From positions 31,946,911 through 32,010,910 of the forward strand of contig OX457026.1 of the NCBI GenBank assembly GCA_949752745.1: a DNA stretch of 64,000 nucleotides, given 5' to 3'. Each line of letters starts with the position of its first letter. The stretch's first letter is position 1. The position numbers and the translations under genes are program-made. The notes under the pieces are model-generated. The model did no database searches. It was given only the letters and a program-made list of their open reading frames with translations, and was not told where the DNA came from. The DNA comes from Protula sp. h YS-2021. Taxonomy: Eukaryota; Annelida; Polychaeta; Sabellida; Serpulidae. Positions 61,391 to 64,000 of the stretch are shown in pieces.

Positions 61391-63540
61391 GACAAGCAAA
61401 CTAAACGCTTTCGTTTAACATTAAAGAAATTCTCTTCATCAAAATTAACCAAAGAGGAAACGACAAATATTATATCCAGTGTAGTACCTAGTATATGTGT
61501 CCAAATCAGTAAAAATAAATAAAATTATAGTTTTTTTTTTTTTCAAGTACTTTTTGAGAAGATTTAAGTGGTCCAGGCCTGAAACTTTGGGAAAATATTC
61601 CCCCGACTCCCGCTAGGACTGACTACCCTCCATGAGGTGGAGAAATTTTATTTCATGATTGCCAGTGCGGGTACAAAGGAAACAGTAGTCTTTTACTTTT
61701 GCGTACGCCCGGTAGGTACGCACAGCCGTACTCACTACTCCTCCAGTATCGAAACTGTGTACCTGGCAACGCCATAACAACGTAATTACGCTGAAGAAAA
61801 TGCATGAATTATAAGAGAATATATTTATAAAAATCATAAAATAAAAATAAAATCGTACTCGCGATTAGACTGTCCGAACCTCTCCCTTAGCCTTGCGCAC
61901 TGTCGGTACTCGCTTTTTAGGCTCGTGCTCTCAGTGCTACAGGCTGCAGGAAGGTTTTTCCCATCCGTCCAACCGCTCATGTGGTTTTATGATGTAACCC
62001 CTACAAATACCTTTTGACGAACTACTAGAATCTTCTGTTGGGAGGCGGGATGGGCGGGGATGGAAGAGGGGGCGGGGAGGAGGGAGGGAGAGAGGAAGCA
62101 TCATGAAGATGCATTTCTACAGAGCTGGCTGTTTTCCTAGTTCTGTAAGTGTTGGTTGCAAAGGGGATCGCCCTCTCAGCACATGGACAAAAATAAATGG
62201 AATAAAATGCAACTTATAAAAAAATCTTCAGACAATATGGCATGAGTAATATAATACCCGCTAAATTTACATGCAGTTTTACCAACTGTAGCCACCAGCA
62301 TGCCCAATTTGACTAACGACTTTTGCACATTTACCACTGCCTTGTTAGTATTCTGCCAGCTCTGTTTTCTAATAAAACACAGAGAAATGTCAACGTGATG
62401 TGTTCTGGAAAGAATAAATTACGACCAAGTAGAGTAAATGGGAAAACGGGGCCCAATTAGACCAAATGAGCTGGTTCATCCTTTGCTTATCAGGCAGGTC
62501 CAGTGAACCGCTTATATTGACATCAAGCCAATACACGGAGAAACGGTACCCGACTTTCTCTCTTTACACTTCATTTTTACAAGTTTCTGTTTTGTATCTA
62601 TCTGGGAAATAATTTAAGGTACCAGACACTAAGTTATCCTCACAAAGCTCTGGTTTCATTAAATTAGTTTATGTAATCTCAACGGCACGAGAAAGCTAAG
62701 GATGCACTACCAATGTAGTTCGCTATTCCACATACCAGGCATTACTTTTTTGGACCAATAGATTTTTTGGTGTATCTGTTTTATACCAGGCTTCTTGATC
62801 AAACAACAGCAGCTCAGAAATATAAGATGTTGGTAGTGCTGTCATATTGTTGAAAAGCAGTCTTCTTTTTTAGCTCACAACTTAGATACTACGTTCTAAC
62901 ATCAAAATACTGCCTATCTGCCAGTCCGTCCAGACTTAGTTATTTTGTTTTATTAACGCCAGTTCTGAGTAGCAAGTATACTCAGGCTTAAACAAAGTTC
63001 TGTCGTAAAAACACAGCTCACATGGAACGTTGTTGTCAAACGACCGACCTCTGCGGCAGTTCGGTCTGTTGCGTATAACACATTTTCACTCCGCAGAACC
63101 ACTGGATATTCCGCGAAAACAGAGCCATAAATGACAGGAACTACTTTTAAAAATAGCCATGTGTTTACACATAACAGATAGATATCCTCAGAGGTCAGCT
63201 GTTTTATAACAACGACACATGGAAAGACCGCGCGCTTGCCGTTTTGAAGAAAGCCAAAGGGGGTTTACCCGTGACACCTAAAAACAAAACACTCCCCTAC
63301 TAACACGCAGATTAGTATAAATATGGATGTTAACAAAGCGTGGGCACAGGGGCTGGAAATTGAAACTTTCTAGCTGATTGACGCCAAGTCCTCGAAGATA
63401 CTCATCTCACTACTGTGTGTTCTATTTGAGCAAACACCCTCACAAAGACTAAAGTATATGAATGAATGAAATGAATAAAAGTGGATCTTTGATGTTACCG
63501 CGAGAAATCAAAAACAGTTTTAATTGCACAATAAACATCT
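61391..63540. other. Non-coding stretch with a G-rich block
   Basis: No gene is seen. A strongly G-rich plus strand segment at about 62039-62097 (gggcgggg, ggggcggggagg, gggagggag) has GC-box-like words and could form a quadruplex. It could mark a promoter, but no first exon is identifiable. Confidence 0.45.
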
Positions 63541-64000
63541 TTGAATCTGTTCAGCTTGATAGCAGCAATTGCGCAAAAATGGAACACCGTTTTGGTACAA
63601 GGTTCAAGTAACATGAAAAGTAGTAAAAATTACGGTGGTGTTATGTTTAAATCTAAATTCTACAACTCAGTGCTTTCCAAGTTATGCTCAAAATTAATAT
63701 ACTGGAACCTAGTTAGACTTCAGGAAACTACTCCAAGCTATATAGAAAGGTGGAAAAAAGAAAATATACATATGCCTGATTGTGATTTCAAAAAAGTTTT
63801 TAGTAAGACAAAATATTTGACAAAAAATTTTCGGGACAGCATATTAAGCTATAAAATTATGCATAAAAACTATACATCAAATTACATAGTCGCAAAATTT
63901 GACCCGACTGTTGCTGTCAAAATTGCAAAGTGAAGAATGATATCATGCATATGTTTATCTCTTGTTCAAATTTAACCTTATTCTGGAGATTTTTTACAAA
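63541..64000 (+). pseudogene. L1-like LINE protein, C-terminal fragment, runs off right edge
   Basis: The 130-residue frame (63541-63933) begins LFSLIAAIAQKWN, like the LI.AIPK.WK block after the RT of L1/Tx1-type elements. It continues with SKFYNSVLSKL, IERWKKENI and a KIMHKNYTSNYIV segment. After a one-base shift near 63928 the next frame reads CKVKNDIMHMFISCSNLTLF W, the typical C-terminal C...H.F..C....FW finger (C-x-x-C partly lost). So this is a frameshifted 3' end of a non-LTR retrotransposon. No poly(A) or element end is reached within the window. Confidence 0.7.

Noticed and set aside
61139..61399. Minus-strand 86-codon open frame
   Set aside because: Falls in the CAACGTC/GACGTTG repeat; translation reflects the repeated word.

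Overview
The window is animal nuclear DNA: AT-rich, intron-rich and repeat-rich. It holds small exons with GT..AG splice sites, simple repeats, MITE-like elements, LINE remnants and one tRNA-derived SINE-like element. The encoded proteins look bilaterian and closest in feel to lophotrochozoans. A mollusc is my guess, from the ELAV sequence and the TGACCTTGACC-type repeats; this is inference.

Left edge (218-4262, minus strand): the first five coding exons of a cytosolic carboxypeptidase 6 (CCP6/AGBL4) gene. The ATG is at 4262, reading frame and splice phases agree across all exons, and the gene runs off the left edge before its catalytic domain. In an intron of this gene, on the plus strand, lies a GC-rich open exon-like segment (1015-1158) with a good donor. 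It may be a distant 5' exon of the ELAV gene.

Centre (14087-29816, plus strand): a complete three-RRM ELAV/Hu-family gene. Its exons are 14087-14345, 21818-21921, then a tandemly duplicated pair (23127-23280 and 24201-24354), then 25993-26269 and 29495-29816. The paired exons have the same length (154 nt) and the same phases, and encode alternative first halves of RRM2. Using both or neither would break the reading frame, so they should be mutually exclusive. This is the main discovery candidate of the window. A possible 37-nt microexon (29379-29415) lies at the RRM2-RRM3 hinge, where vertebrate Hu genes carry alternative exons. The divergent arrangement of CCP6 (minus) and ELAV (plus) matches the AGBL4-ELAVL4 neighbourhood of human chromosome 1p33, so it looks like old bilaterian microsynteny.

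Right part (about 30.7-64 kb): no confidently recognised host gene. It holds MITE-like and foldback elements (39802-41615, 43189-43612, 57128-57729), a tandem array of about 140-bp units rich in TGACCT/AGGTCA half-sites (40188-40800), two badly decayed LINE reverse-transcriptase remnants on the minus strand (about 53.33-56.27 kb), a SINE-like tRNA head (53064-53138), and the C-terminal end of an L1-like LINE protein running off the right edge (63541-64000). Other MITE-like elements sit beside or inside the ELAV gene (8021-8249, 15531-15785, 26362-26921).
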